The notes: generated by a model not told the origin, from the sequence alone. A stretch of 64,000 bases of DNA from Nitrospira sp. (GCA_005116835.1 SWDM01000024.1:124001-188000), one strand, 5' to 3'; shown: positions 37,572 to 45,404, counted from the first letter of the stretch. Program-made: numbers and translations.

Positions 37572-37775
37572 TCAGATGTCGTCAGGTCGAGGACTCTGAA
37601 AAGCTGCTGATCTATGGCGATGAAAAGGATCGGAAGCCAGGAGTTCTATTCGTTGTTCCTCCTCAATTCTCGCTAGCCGCTGAACATACGCATTCAACGC
37701 CATGAGTCCTAGGACAACGGCCAGCCCCAGAATGGTCCACACTACATCTCCCAATACCCAATCAGTATCCTTCAT
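37572..37775 (-). CDS. Small membrane protein
   Basis: 67 aa from ATG at 37775 (CAAGGAG). One transmembrane helix ('VVWTILGLAVVLGLMALNAY') and a charged cytoplasmic tail. No family recognised. Its 3' end (~37562-37612) carries a sequence resembling the 3' ends of the genes at 37949 and 39114. Confidence 0.6.
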   Translation of the reverse strand: MKDTDWVLGDVVWTILGLAVVLGLMALNAYVQRLARIEEEQRIELLASDPFHRHRSAAFQSPRPDDI

Positions 37776-37904
37776 CAGAGCAGCTCCTTGTTGAGTGAGT
37801 TTGAAAATGAGGATAGCAATGTCTGGATGAAGTCCACCTCCTCAGAAGAAAACCAAGGGATGTCCGGCGAGCTGGCGGGGCGAAGCTACGTCGAGCTCCG
37901 CTAG

Positions 37905-37965
37905 CTGCCAGGACATCGGTCGCCGTCAGATTCGACGACGCTGAGAAGCTACTTGCCCATCCCCT
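37905..37965. repeat. 3'-end repeat shared by neighbouring small genes
   Basis: The segment 'CGTCAGATTCGACGACGCTGA' region (37925-37950) with preceding GCTGCCAGGACATCGG is nearly repeated at 39075-39127 (GCTGGCAAGACATCAGGCG then the same core) and more weakly at 37562-37612. In both strong copies it covers the last codons (GMGK stop) and immediate 3' flank of a small secreted-protein gene. Confidence 0.55.
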
Positions 37966-38266
37966 CCGTCTTCATGTCTTTGCTATCCTCCTTCATCATT
38001 CCGTCCAGCATGACCGTTTGGCCTTCTTGCAATTGCATGACATTCCCATCTTTCATCTTCATCTTTCCGCTCATCATGATCTTCGTGCCATTCGACAAGG
38101 TCATCTCACGATCCATCCGGGACACCTCCTTCCCATCATGCATCCTCATCAGTTTGCCCTCCTTCATCATGATGCCGTCCTTCTCGGCGGCCACAACGGA
38201 GGAGGCAAGGAATAAGACAAACAAGAAGAGTCCGACTAGGATTGTGATGGTTTTATAGTTCATCAT
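37949..38266 (-). CDS. Secreted Met/Lys-rich protein (DUF6799-like)
   Basis: 105 aa from ATG at 38266 (GAGAGGAG). Signal peptide to residue ~26 (...FLASSVVAA), then repeated 'GKLMRMHDGKEV', 'MSGKMKMKDGNVMQLQEGQT' modules rich in Met, His and Lys, ending EGMGK. Resembles small exported proteins annotated DUF6799. The Met richness could bind soft metal ions (inference). A relic of the cluster's promoter repeat lies upstream at ~38363-38450. Confidence 0.75.
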   Translation of the reverse strand: MMNYKTITILVGLFLFVLFLASSVVAAEKDGIMMKEGKLMRMHDGKEVSRMDREMTLSNGTKIMMSGKMKMKDGNVMQLQEGQTVMLDGMMKEDSKDMKTEGMGK

Positions 38267-38437
38267 GGCGTAACTCCTCTCCCTTCAATATGAATGAATG
38301 ACGCGTTGAACTGACCCGGCCCACGTGGCAACTGGAACGGCCCGGAGGGGAGTGCTCGGGAGAGTCAAGACCCTGGTCCATCTATCCCCGGTGCAGGCCT
38401 ATGGATGCGACGTTCTATTCTGCTAGGTCAACTAGGC

Positions 38438-38650
38438 CTATTCTCCCATCATATCCTTGCGGACCAGTTGCTCTGCTTGAAGCCAATCTTCCACGTCGCG
38501 CTCCGCCTGTCGGCCCCGTTTTTCATAGAGTTCATAGGCTTTCTTTGCGATCCGTTCCCTCATTTCATCCGAATACTTCTGCATAGACTCAGGTTCATGC
38601 AACAGGACTGGCTGTTTCATGGGCGAGACGTTCGGGCTTCGAGCTTTCAT
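38438..38650 (-). CDS. DUF2934-family small protein
   Basis: 70 aa. 'ERIAKKAYELYEKRGRQAER' followed by 'DVEDWLQAEQLV' is the DUF2934 signature, common in soil and Nitrospira-type genomes. Cytosolic, function unknown. ATG at 38650 has AAAGGAGGAAGAC upstream. Confidence 0.8.
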   Translation of the reverse strand: MKARSPNVSPMKQPVLLHEPESMQKYSDEMRERIAKKAYELYEKRGRQAERDVEDWLQAEQLVRKDMMGE

Positions 38651-38667
38651 TTGTCTTCCTCCTTTGA

Positions 38668-38979
38668 CTAATGGCTTCTTATCTCACTGACATGCGGCAA
38701 GCCGACGCGTCTCTGCAGGAGATTGATGAATTCGATGTCGCCATGAAAGAACGTCACATGGCGCAACAGCTCGCGGATCGGGCTGACGACATTGGTGATA
38801 TCGAGGTCTCTCGCCTCGACTTCGTGCCGCATCGGGGTGAAGGGGAAAATGTTGTCGCAGTTGACGAGGGTGACGTCCAAGTCATCTCCCAGCGCAAGCG
38901 CTTCTTCGAATTCCCGCGCGGCATACGTGCCGCCGAACCCACCACCCAGCAGCAGCATGCGCGACCTCACGTTTGACAT
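38668..38979 (-). pseudogene. Truncated NADH dehydrogenase (NDH-2-like)
   Basis: From ATG at 38979: FAD-binding Rossmann start 'RMLLLGGGFGGTYAAREFEE', then 'VTLVNCDNIFPFTPMRHEVE' and 'IRELLRHVTFFHGDIEFINL', the opening third of membrane FAD-dependent NADH:quinone oxidoreductases (~420 aa). It stops at ~103 aa after HVSEIRSH; the NADH-binding and C-terminal parts are absent. Confidence 0.75.
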
Positions 38980-39113
38980 TGCAGCCCTTTCTGAATGCCT
39001 CTCCCCCTCGTTGTGTCACAGACGGCCGCAGGATGCCCGGCGGGACGCCGCCTCGCCGAACTCCACGAGCTGGCAAGACATCAGGCGTCGTCAGATTCGA
39101 CGACGCTGAGCAG

Positions 39114-39485
39114 CTACTTGCCCATCCCTTCCATCTCGTTCACCCCAGCGTGCGCATTTGTGTGCTCCTGTTTGACTTGCTCGTATCCATACCCAGCCTG
39201 CCCACCGATTCGTTCACCAGCGTGTGGCGTCGCCGTTATCTGCTCGCGTTTGACTGCCTCGTATGCCCTCCCAGCTTGCCCACCGACCCGTTCACCAACG
39301 TAGGGCGCCGCTATGTGTGCCTGTTTGAGTGACTCGTATCCTCGCCCAGCTTGCCCGCCTATCCGTTCACCTGAATGATGGCCAGCTTTCGTGACGTCTT
39401 CCGCTGATTCCGCAGGACCTGACAGACCAAGGCACAACACGACACCACAACACATCACCCCGATGATTTTTGGAATCGCGACCAT
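39114..39485 (-). CDS. Secreted tandem-repeat protein under a fluoride riboswitch
   Basis: 123 aa from ATG at 39485. Signal peptide (~residues 1-27, ...SGPAESA), then three ~26-residue repeats, each GERIGGQAGxxYExxKxxxI/T (starting ~39, ~64, ~90), ending NEMEGMGK. No family recognised. Its only plausible promoter is that at 39797-39825, with the fluoride riboswitch and terminator at 39780-39692 in between, so expression should depend on fluoride. Leader after the terminator is ~205 nt. The function may be fluoride related; this is inference. Confidence 0.75.
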   Translation of the reverse strand: MVAIPKIIGVMCCGVVLCLGLSGPAESAEDVTKAGHHSGERIGGQAGRGYESLKQAHIAAPYVGERVGGQAGRAYEAVKREQITATPHAGERIGGQAGYGYEQVKQEHTNAHAGVNEMEGMGK

Positions 39486-39691
39486 GTTGGCCTCCTCGGT
39501 TTGAGGTTAAGAACACCTGCCCACAACGTGACATCCCCCAGAGGGTTGTCGGCGACGCCAGGTCCTTGCCGAAGCCGCGAACATGAGCCTGACGTGGTGA
39601 CACAACCCAAATGGAGGGCGCACACCTCAGTGGTAAATGAGACTGAAATAAAAGAGGTAGGAGGGGTGAGAAACTTTGCTGCGGACTCCAT

Positions 39692-39780
39692 AAAAAAACT
39701 CCTACCCAGATTGTTTCAGGTAGGAGTTATCAGTCCCACGCTCTCGCGGGACGGTTCTTGGTGAACTCCATCACCAATCA
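39692..39780 (-). ncRNA. Fluoride riboswitch (crcB motif) with terminator, copy 1
   Basis: Minus strand: GTGATTGGTGATGGAGTTCA, CC-AAGAACCG-TCC..., GGACTGATAACTCCTACC. The order GGTGATGGAGTTCACC, AACCG, CTGATAACTCCTACC is the fluoride aptamer pattern known from Bacillus cereus crcB. The CTCCTACC arm then pairs with GGTAGGAG to form an intrinsic terminator followed by TTTTTTT (39727-39692). Fluoride binding should prevent termination and switch on the gene at 39485. Confidence 0.93.
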
Positions 39781-39796
39781 CTTCTATGTTATCTTA

Positions 39797-39825
39797 ACTC
39801 TATAGGCAGTGATCAGGAAAGTCAA
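39797..39825 (-). promoter_or_regulatory. Promoter for riboswitch copy 1
   Basis: -35 TTGACT (39825-39820), 17-nt spacer, -10 TAGAGT (39802-39797) on the minus strand, placing the start a few bases before the aptamer. The ~70 bp upstream is shared with copy 2. Confidence 0.7.
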
Positions 39826-40107
39826 GAGCCTGTTTTTCCGCCTCCGGCGTAGACCAACGGAGGCGACGTTCGATTGCCAAGTGAGCGATGCCGGGTGTCG
39901 AGACGAACATTTGGTTAGCTCACGTTGACACAATAATGACCGACTTCGGTGTGCTCTTCGATCAATCCCCGAGTGTATTGTACGATCCATACCGTACTTA
40001 GCGGCTGACCGGATCAACGATGAAACAGGCAGTTGAGACGCTATGCAATCGTGAAGCCGAACGCCGACGGTCATCGATGCAGGGCGGGATTTACGGTGGG
40101 ACATCGT

Positions 40108-41631
40108 TCACGGGAGATAGTAGCGAATCGATGTCATGATGGTATGTTGTTCCCCCCATGGCTGGATATCGTGTAATCCCGACCACACGGTGCGGTGCGT
40201 GTACGCATAGGAGAGTCCGAGCGCGACGATCCCAATATCTGAGTTGATCACTCGATACCAGAACCCAGGTTGGGCCTGGCTGACCGTCGCATTGGCGGCC
40301 TGGCAAGGCTGAGTTCCCGGATCTTCTACGCTACAACCGCTGAGGTCGGACAAGTGAGAACCGTATCCAACAGGTGTACCAGCATAGGCTGTTCTCGCAT
40401 AGTGCTCCACCCCGTAATACGCATAGACATCCCAATCATCTTCTGGATGCCACTCGAGTCCGCCCATGAGATGGAACGCTGCGATCGGTACAATCTTCCC
40501 TGACGGGCTCGCGACGACATCGGCCCCAATCGTGGAGGCGTAGCGACCAATCCCTTGTCCTACCAGACCTTCAGCGATCAGATTGAGCTTTTGTGTCAGA
40601 GGAAGCACCGCAGCCAGTCCTACTCCACCCCCCACGGCGACATGGTTGTGGGAGCCGAGTCGGTCCTGAAAAAATCTGCCAATACCTTTTATCTCCCAGT
40701 GCCCATAGCCGGGTTCCCATACCAGTTTTCCTAGAATGTCCGGTGCGATATCGGTCGAAATGCCATTTGCTCCAGGCGTGAGACTGGTGGTGAAAAAATT
40801 AGAAGGATTTTGGGCATTGGGAGACGTATTGAAACCCTGTACACCGGTCGGTTGGACGACACCGTTCACACTGGTTTCTGGATTTTCAATCGCCACTGCC
40901 ATGAGGAGATTGGGTCCGAAGGCTTTGGTGACACGCAATCCCCATTGCCTCGCCCAGTTGTTCCCCACCACTGTTTGCAGGTCGGTGTTAAGAGGAATGA
41001 ACTCGTGTCTCGGTTTGAGCCCGATGCGATGAGTGGTGAGAAGAGACCAGCTTTGGCCGATTAATAGGGAGATGCCATTGGGAAGATCGACATTACTCCA
41101 AAGTTGCCGCAACCTCGGATTCCAGCTATTCGTCTCCAACTCGTTCCCGGAGGTGGAGCTGCCGAGAAAGTCGACTTCGACATAGCCGGCGATGGCAGTG
41201 TTCCGATATTCCCCTTCGCCTAAAAGGCCCAAACGGGAACCACGAGCCGTGCCGCGAAATTCCCGAAGATGACTGTTGGCTGTGCCTTGGAGTGGGATGT
41301 TGCCAAACGTACTTTGAACGTCGGCATTCTCATTGGCAGAACGGAAAATTGCTGTTCCGTCGACAAAACCACCGGGCGAGAAGCGGATGCCTTTGTACTG
41401 AAACTTTTGGTATCCTCGCCCAGCAATCAGCTCCTCAGTTGCTGACTCCCGTCCCGTAGATTGCTGACCGTCCCCCGCTGTGGCATTCGCTTCCGAGACT
41501 TCTGGACTACGTTGATCCAGGACCACGGTATCAGCAGATACATCCGCGATCGAATACCCCTGCAGGAACAACAGAGCGAGGAGCACTAGCCTGGCGAAGC
41601 ACAATCGATCACGGCCCACATCCGACAACAT
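40108..41631 (-). CDS. Outer-membrane porin (DcaP-like) under a fluoride riboswitch
   Basis: 507 aa from ATG at 41631. Signal peptide (~residues 7-32, 'LVLLALLFLQGYSIADVSA'), a low-complexity linker, then a barrel domain opening 'YKGIRFSPGGFVDGTAIFRS' and 'SRLGLLGEGEYRNTAIAGYV', with 'LPNGISLLIGQSWSLLT', typical of DcaP-like trimeric porins, ending in an aromatic strand (MTSIRYYLP). It is ~87 nt downstream of riboswitch copy 2, so its synthesis should rise with fluoride. A porin in a fluoride response is unexpected; it may be an exit or anion route, or envelope remodelling (inference). Confidence 0.82.
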   Translation of the reverse strand: MLSDVGRDRLCFARLVLLALLFLQGYSIADVSADTVVLDQRSPEVSEANATAGDGQQSTGRESATEELIAGRGYQKFQYKGIRFSPGGFVDGTAIFRSANENADVQSTFGNIPLQGTANSHLREFRGTARGSRLGLLGEGEYRNTAIAGYVEVDFLGSSTSGNELETNSWNPRLRQLWSNVDLPNGISLLIGQSWSLLTTHRIGLKPRHEFIPLNTDLQTVVGNNWARQWGLRVTKAFGPNLLMAVAIENPETSVNGVVQPTGVQGFNTSPNAQNPSNFFTTSLTPGANGISTDIAPDILGKLVWEPGYGHWEIKGIGRFFQDRLGSHNHVAVGGGVGLAAVLPLTQKLNLIAEGLVGQGIGRYASTIGADVVASPSGKIVPIAAFHLMGGLEWHPEDDWDVYAYYGVEHYARTAYAGTPVGYGSHLSDLSGCSVEDPGTQPCQAANATVSQAQPGFWYRVINSDIGIVALGLSYAYTHRTVWSGLHDIQPWGEQHTIMTSIRYYLP

Positions 41632-41717
41632 CGAACTTTGCCTGATCCGTTTAGAAGCGAAAAACCGAGACTGAAATAAAAGAGGTAGGAGAGGTGAGGA
41701 ACTCTGCGGCAAGCCCA

Positions 41718-41807
41718 TAAAAAAACTCCTACCAGATTGTTTCAGGTAGGAGTTATCAGTCCCGCGCTCACGCTGGACGGTTCTTGGTGAACTCCATCAC
41801 CAATCAC
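41718..41807 (-). ncRNA. Fluoride riboswitch (crcB motif) with terminator, copy 2
   Basis: Same architecture as copy 1: GTGATTGGTGATGGAGTTCA with CC-AAGAACCGTCC, an extended P3 loop (AGCGTGAGCG), then GGACTGATAACTCCTACC and a terminator hairpin CTCCTACC/GGTAGGAG with TTTTTTT (41753-41718). Directly precedes the porin gene. Confidence 0.93.
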
Positions 41808-41824
41808 GTATGTTGTATGAAATA

Positions 41825-41853
41825 ACTTTACTGCCGATGATCTGGGGAGTCAA
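41825..41853 (-). promoter_or_regulatory. Promoter for riboswitch copy 2
   Basis: -35 TTGACT (41853-41848), 17-nt spacer, -10 TAAAGT (41830-41825). Same spacing as copy 1. Confidence 0.7.
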
Positions 41854-42056
41854 GACCCTGGTTCGCCCACCTCTGGCGTAGGCCGGTGAAGGCAATGTTC
41901 GATTCTGCCAGGTCAGCGATTCCGGGATTTCCGTATGAATGTGAGAGTTGCGCTTAACCCTCGGTGCGGAGACGAAAGATTCCCTCAGCTCGCTTTTACA
42001 TGTGCCCGTTCCAGATTGTCTCACTGGAGGGGTTCACCCCAACTTGCTGTGCTAAT

Positions 42057-43487
42057 GAAATGGACCCAGCCTTCTTCCCACATATGCTTCACACGAGGCA
42101 CAATGGGTGGTGTTGCGCGCGCAACGCACACTCATTGTCAGAACGAAGGGAGGGGCTTTCATGCACATCACGACGTTGGGAATCGATGTGGCGAAGTCTG
42201 TGTTTCAGTTGCACGGGGTGGATGCGCGAGGGCGCGCGGTGCTCAGCCGACGCGTGAAGCGTCAGCAGTTATTGGATACGGTGGCGAACCTGCCGGCCTG
42301 TGTGATCGGGATGGAGGCGTGCGGGAGTGCGCAGCACTGGGGTCGAGCGTTTGAACAGCTCGGGCATACGGTCAAGCTGATGCACCCGAAGTATGTCAAG
42401 CCGTACGTCAAGACCAACAAGAATGATGGGCGCGATGCGGAAGCGATCTGCGAAGCGGTGGGCCGACCCACCATGCGCTGTGTGTCGATCAAGACGGTCG
42501 AACAAGCCGATATGCAGGCCTTGCATCGCACGCGATCGCTCTTCATGAAACACCGCACCGCCGTCATCAATCAGATTCGGGGCTTGCTGGCCGAGTAGGG
42601 GTTGGTCATAGCACAATCCCCGGAGAAGGTCCGGCCCGCCGTCGTTCGTTTTTTGGATGACGCGGCGTCGGGATTGACCGCATTTGCCCGCGACACCTTT
42701 GCCGAGTTGTCTGAGCAACTGACGGAGCTCGACGCGCGTATCGAGCGGGTAACGCACCGAATCGCGCGCGTGTATCGGACGCATCCAGTCTGCCAGAAAC
42801 TGGCGGCGGTGCCGGGGATTGGTCCGTTGACGGCCACCGCGCTGCTGGCGATCGTCGGTCGTCCCCAGGCGTTTCGCAACGGACGACACCTGGCGGCCTG
42901 GTTGGGCCTGGTGCCTCGGCAATATTCCAGTGGGGGCAAGGAGCGGTGAGGCGGGATTTCGAAACGCGGCAGTCGGTATGTGCGGACGCTGCTGATTCAT
43001 GGGGCGCGCGCCGTCGTGCAGCGGGCCGCGCGGCGGACCGATACGCAGGGACGGTGGCTGTGCGCGCTCACACACCGCAACGGTACCAATGTGGCCGCGG
43101 TCGCCTTAGCCAACAAAAATGCCCGAGTGATCTGGGCTTTGTTGGCCCATGATGAGGCGTATCGACCACCCACCTCGGCGCCGGCAGTGTCGTAAGGGTC
43201 TTTGCGAGAGAACAGCGAACCGCATCACACCAGGAGGATTCACACCAAGGAGTGCAGCGCGGACATCCGTGATGACACCAGAGGGACACCCAGCGCGTTC
43301 AGACCCTGGACAAATTGTCGGCCCCAACGAGGCCGTTATGCTAATGAGGAGCACGCGCGCGTATTTCATCAAGGCCCGGACATGTGTGTTGTCCACCGAG
43401 AGGCCGGATATATAAACGCAGCCCTGTGTTTACCTGGTGCATCGCGTGACACGCCGTCGTTGCCGCGAAGGCTGGGTCCATATATAA
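42057..43487 (+). mobile_element. IS110-family insertion sequence
   Basis: Perfect 15-bp inverted repeats ATGGACCCAGCCTTC (42060-42074) and GAAGGCTGGGTCCAT (43467-43481) flank the transposase gene. The outer limits are fixed by comparison with the uninterrupted repeat A. Long non-coding DNA after the transposase (43196-43466) has no gene; in this family such non-coding ends can encode a bridge RNA. Confidence 0.82.
42161..43195 (+). pseudogene. IS110-family (DEDD) transposase with two in-frame stops
   Basis: ATG at 42161. One 345-codon frame: N-terminal DEDD domain 'TLGIDVAKSVFQLHGVDARG', 'VIGMEACGSAQHWGRAFEQL', 'KTNKNDGRDAEAICEAVGRP'; C-terminal Transposase_20 domain 'CQKLAAVPGIGPLTATALLA', 'HLAAWLGLVPRQYSSGGKER'. 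TAG at 42596-42598 (after RGLLAE) and TGA at 42947-42949 (after GGKER) interrupt it without changing frame. Likely inactive, unless the stops are sequencing errors. Confidence 0.88.
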
Positions 43488-43673
43488 ATTTGTGCTAGAA
43501 ATCCTCAAAAGCGACCAAATCAGGTAGAAGCAATGGAATCAGTAGAAAACCAGCAAGCTCATGATTTTCAACAATAAACGGGGAAACCTTCGTAACATCG
43601 AGCCGTTCGAATCATTGGCCTTCTGCCACTCTTCATCAGCGGGCCGTAGGTTCGACTCCTACACGGCCCACCC

Positions 43674-44158
43674 AAAAGTTCTCAACGACTTCCGAATCCA
43701 TCCTTACTGATGTGTTCAATGGAATGATTTAAGAATGTGTCATCTATTAAACTAGGTCCACGCAGAAGTTAATGTTGAGCGTGGTCGGTGATTGCAGGCC
43801 CCTGATCTAACCGTTCTTGATCCGAGAACCCTTTGGGGAAATTGGCGGAAAAATGGTCGTGGTTCAAACACGGGTTCAAGCCTCGGCTCCTTTCTATTGA
43901 ACATGAATTGTCTGACTCCAACGCCCAGATTTGTCGGTACCGGGGACCTACGGTTAAGGAAACCGTTTTTGCTACCCTCATTCAGCCTACTCAGACTCAC
44001 TTGTAGGGTGTGCATGGGATGACTCCTGTCGTGATATGTAGTACCGGTGCGATGTGCTTACACTGCAGATGATGTCAAGGAATAGGTACCCATTCCGCCC
44101 GCCTGTGATACCCTAGAACGAGTCGAAAGGGACAGCGCCAGCAGACAAGGGCGGGTCA
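43674..44158. other. Intergenic, no gene supported
   Basis: No frame with start, ribosome site and family pattern. The minus-strand frame at 44015-43752 looks random. Confidence 0.4.
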
Positions 44159-44314
44159 TGGATATTTCGGAACATTCCCCGCGATCTGATGAAAAAGGTA
44201 ACGATGGCCGCCGCGGTTGAGGGAAAGTCGATTACGGCGCTATTGATTGAAGCATAAGAGACTCGTTTGCAGGAGTTGGAGAATAAGCGCCTGCTGTCGA
44301 AAGGGAAGAATTAA
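44159..44314 (+). pseudogene. Ribbon-helix-helix (Arc-like) remnant
   Basis: Frame from 44159 reads WIFRNIPRDLMKKVTMAAAV, EGKSITALLIEA, then TAA, then ETRLQELENKRLLSKGKN to a stop at 44314. This is the pattern of small RHH antitoxin/regulators. It lacks a start codon and has one in-frame stop. Confidence 0.45.
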
Positions 44315-44318
44315 GCCA

Positions 44319-44907
44319 ATGGGAAAGACTCTTGAGTATCAGGGGTACACAATTCAGTCCGCTCCAGATCACCTGGCAGACGGTGAGAAATGGCGGCTGC
44401 GCATCTTCATCTCAGTGGACGATCACCAAGGCGTCAAAGCTCGTGAATTCTCAGCGGATGTCGTGTATGCGACCGAGCAGGAGGCCGATATCCATGGGGT
44501 TGCCTTTGGCCAACGCCTCATTGATGGGAAGGTAGAAGGTCAGTCGGTCATGGATATGAAGACGGTGGATCGCCGAGCGACGCCGCGCCTTCGTGTTCAA
44601 TTCCGAACCACGTTTTCGAGTGCCACGAAGCGGGAAGGGACGGGCGTCATGCTGGATCTGTCTTCGGGCGGATGTCGCATCGAGAGTCCGGTCACTGTGG
44701 AGCCGGGCGTATTGATTGGAGCTGCGCATCTATGCGCCAGACGTCGAATGGCCGCTCATGATTGAAGCGGCAAACGTACAGTGGGTGAGTGGCCAGACCT
44801 TCGGGCTGGCCTTCTTTCGGATCACGGAGACTGAGCAACAGCGTTTGGGGGAGGTGATCGAGGATCTGATGGAGGGCGGTGAGGAGAGGGCAGACGACTC
44901 AGTCTAA
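44319..44907 (+). pseudogene. PilZ-domain protein with one frameshift
   Basis: ATG at 44319. Frame 1: MGKTLEYQGYTIQSAPDHLA..., a small N-terminal domain (~75 aa, HlyU/CV_2116-like), then a PilZ start 'DRRATPRLRVQFRTTFSSAT' and 'MLDLSSGGCRIESPVTVEPG'. At ~44718 an extra base shifts frame; the other frame continues 'ELRIYAPDVEWPLMIEAANV' and 'GLAFFRITETEQQRLGEVI'. Removing one A in GTATTGATTGGAG restores GVLLELRIYAPD. Would bind cyclic-di-GMP if intact. Confidence 0.75.
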
Positions 44908-45080
44908 ATCGCTCCCCAAGAAGAGGTCAGCCGAGGAGGACTCGAACTGTCAGATTGTGCTAAAAAGCGACGAAAAGCATAGAATTCTTAGAAACCACCT
45001 CAACAGATAGAAAGCTGTTAGCTCTCGTTTAATTTATAAAAGCGAGAAACCAGACGGAAGATCAGGGTGTTAAGAAACTA
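44908..45080. other. Intergenic with a weak third copy of the att core
   Basis: At ~44950 ATTGTGCTAAAAAGCGACG resembles the GTGCTAAAAATCC core of repeats A and B. It may mark the left end of the accessory region that follows. Confidence 0.35.
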
Positions 45081-45374
45081 GCGCTCAACGGCCTCTATCA
45101 ACGCGTTGCCGTCTTCAATGCCGGCAGTGACCTTGATGGCCCACCTGATCGATTTTGCTGGCTCTATCTCACTGATCTGGGACAGTCTGAGCTGATCGTC
45201 ACGCCACTCCTTGATGCGCTCTCCCACGTCGATCGAGATGCCCTCCTCGTCGGCATCACCATTCGAACGGTCATGCTCCAACTCCAACAGGCACGAGCCG
45301 AACAACGGATCAGATCTCAGCGAAGAACAGGAACACCTGGCGCTAAGCTTGACGACGCCCTCTATTCGAGATAG
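45081..45374 (+). pseudogene. 5'-truncated gene at element boundary
   Basis: An open frame of 97 codons (ALNGLYQRVAVFNAGSDLDG..., '...RTVMLQLQQARAEQRIRSQR') ends at TAG 45374 but has no start codon before an upstream stop at 45030-45032. Codon pattern looks genuine. Probably the C-terminal part of a gene cut by recombination. Function unknown. Confidence 0.5.
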
Positions 45375-45404
45375 ACTAAGTTCAACTAAGTTGAGAGGAG
45401 ACCC

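Larger units (their letters stand above)
39638..39905. repeat. Direct repeat, riboswitch unit copy 1
   Basis: About 265 bp, from the sequence GAGACTGAAATAAAAGAGGTAG through terminator, aptamer and promoter to the GATTGCCAAGTGAGCGATGCCG upstream block; matched by 41667-41935 with small changes. It shows recent duplication of a whole promoter-riboswitch cassette. 39906-40107 carries nothing else that I can identify. Confidence 0.85.
41667..41935. repeat. Direct repeat, riboswitch unit copy 2
   Basis: Matches 39638-39905. A third, partial relative of only the upstream block and -35 lies at 38363-38450 (AGTCAAGACCCTGGT on the plus strand) without aptamer or -10. Confidence 0.85.
42001..43673. 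repeat. Direct repeat B (att-like), interrupted by an IS110-family element
   Basis: 42001-42056 and 43488-43673 together match repeat A at 21121-21361, joined at GTGCTAAT|TTTGTGCTA. The right part ends in a tRNA-Lys-like 3' half at 43627-43673 (CTCTTCATCAGCGGGCC, T-arm GTAGG/TTCGACT/CCTAC, ACGGCCCACC). Confidence 0.8.

Noticed and set aside
38280..38440. Third fluoride riboswitch before the gene at 38266
   Set aside because: The promoter-like upstream block is there, but no GGNGATGG...CTCCTAC aptamer or terminator lies between it and the gene.
43752..44015. 87-aa minus-strand gene in the 43.7-44.2 kb gap
   Set aside because: No ribosome site, no family pattern, and the composition looks random.
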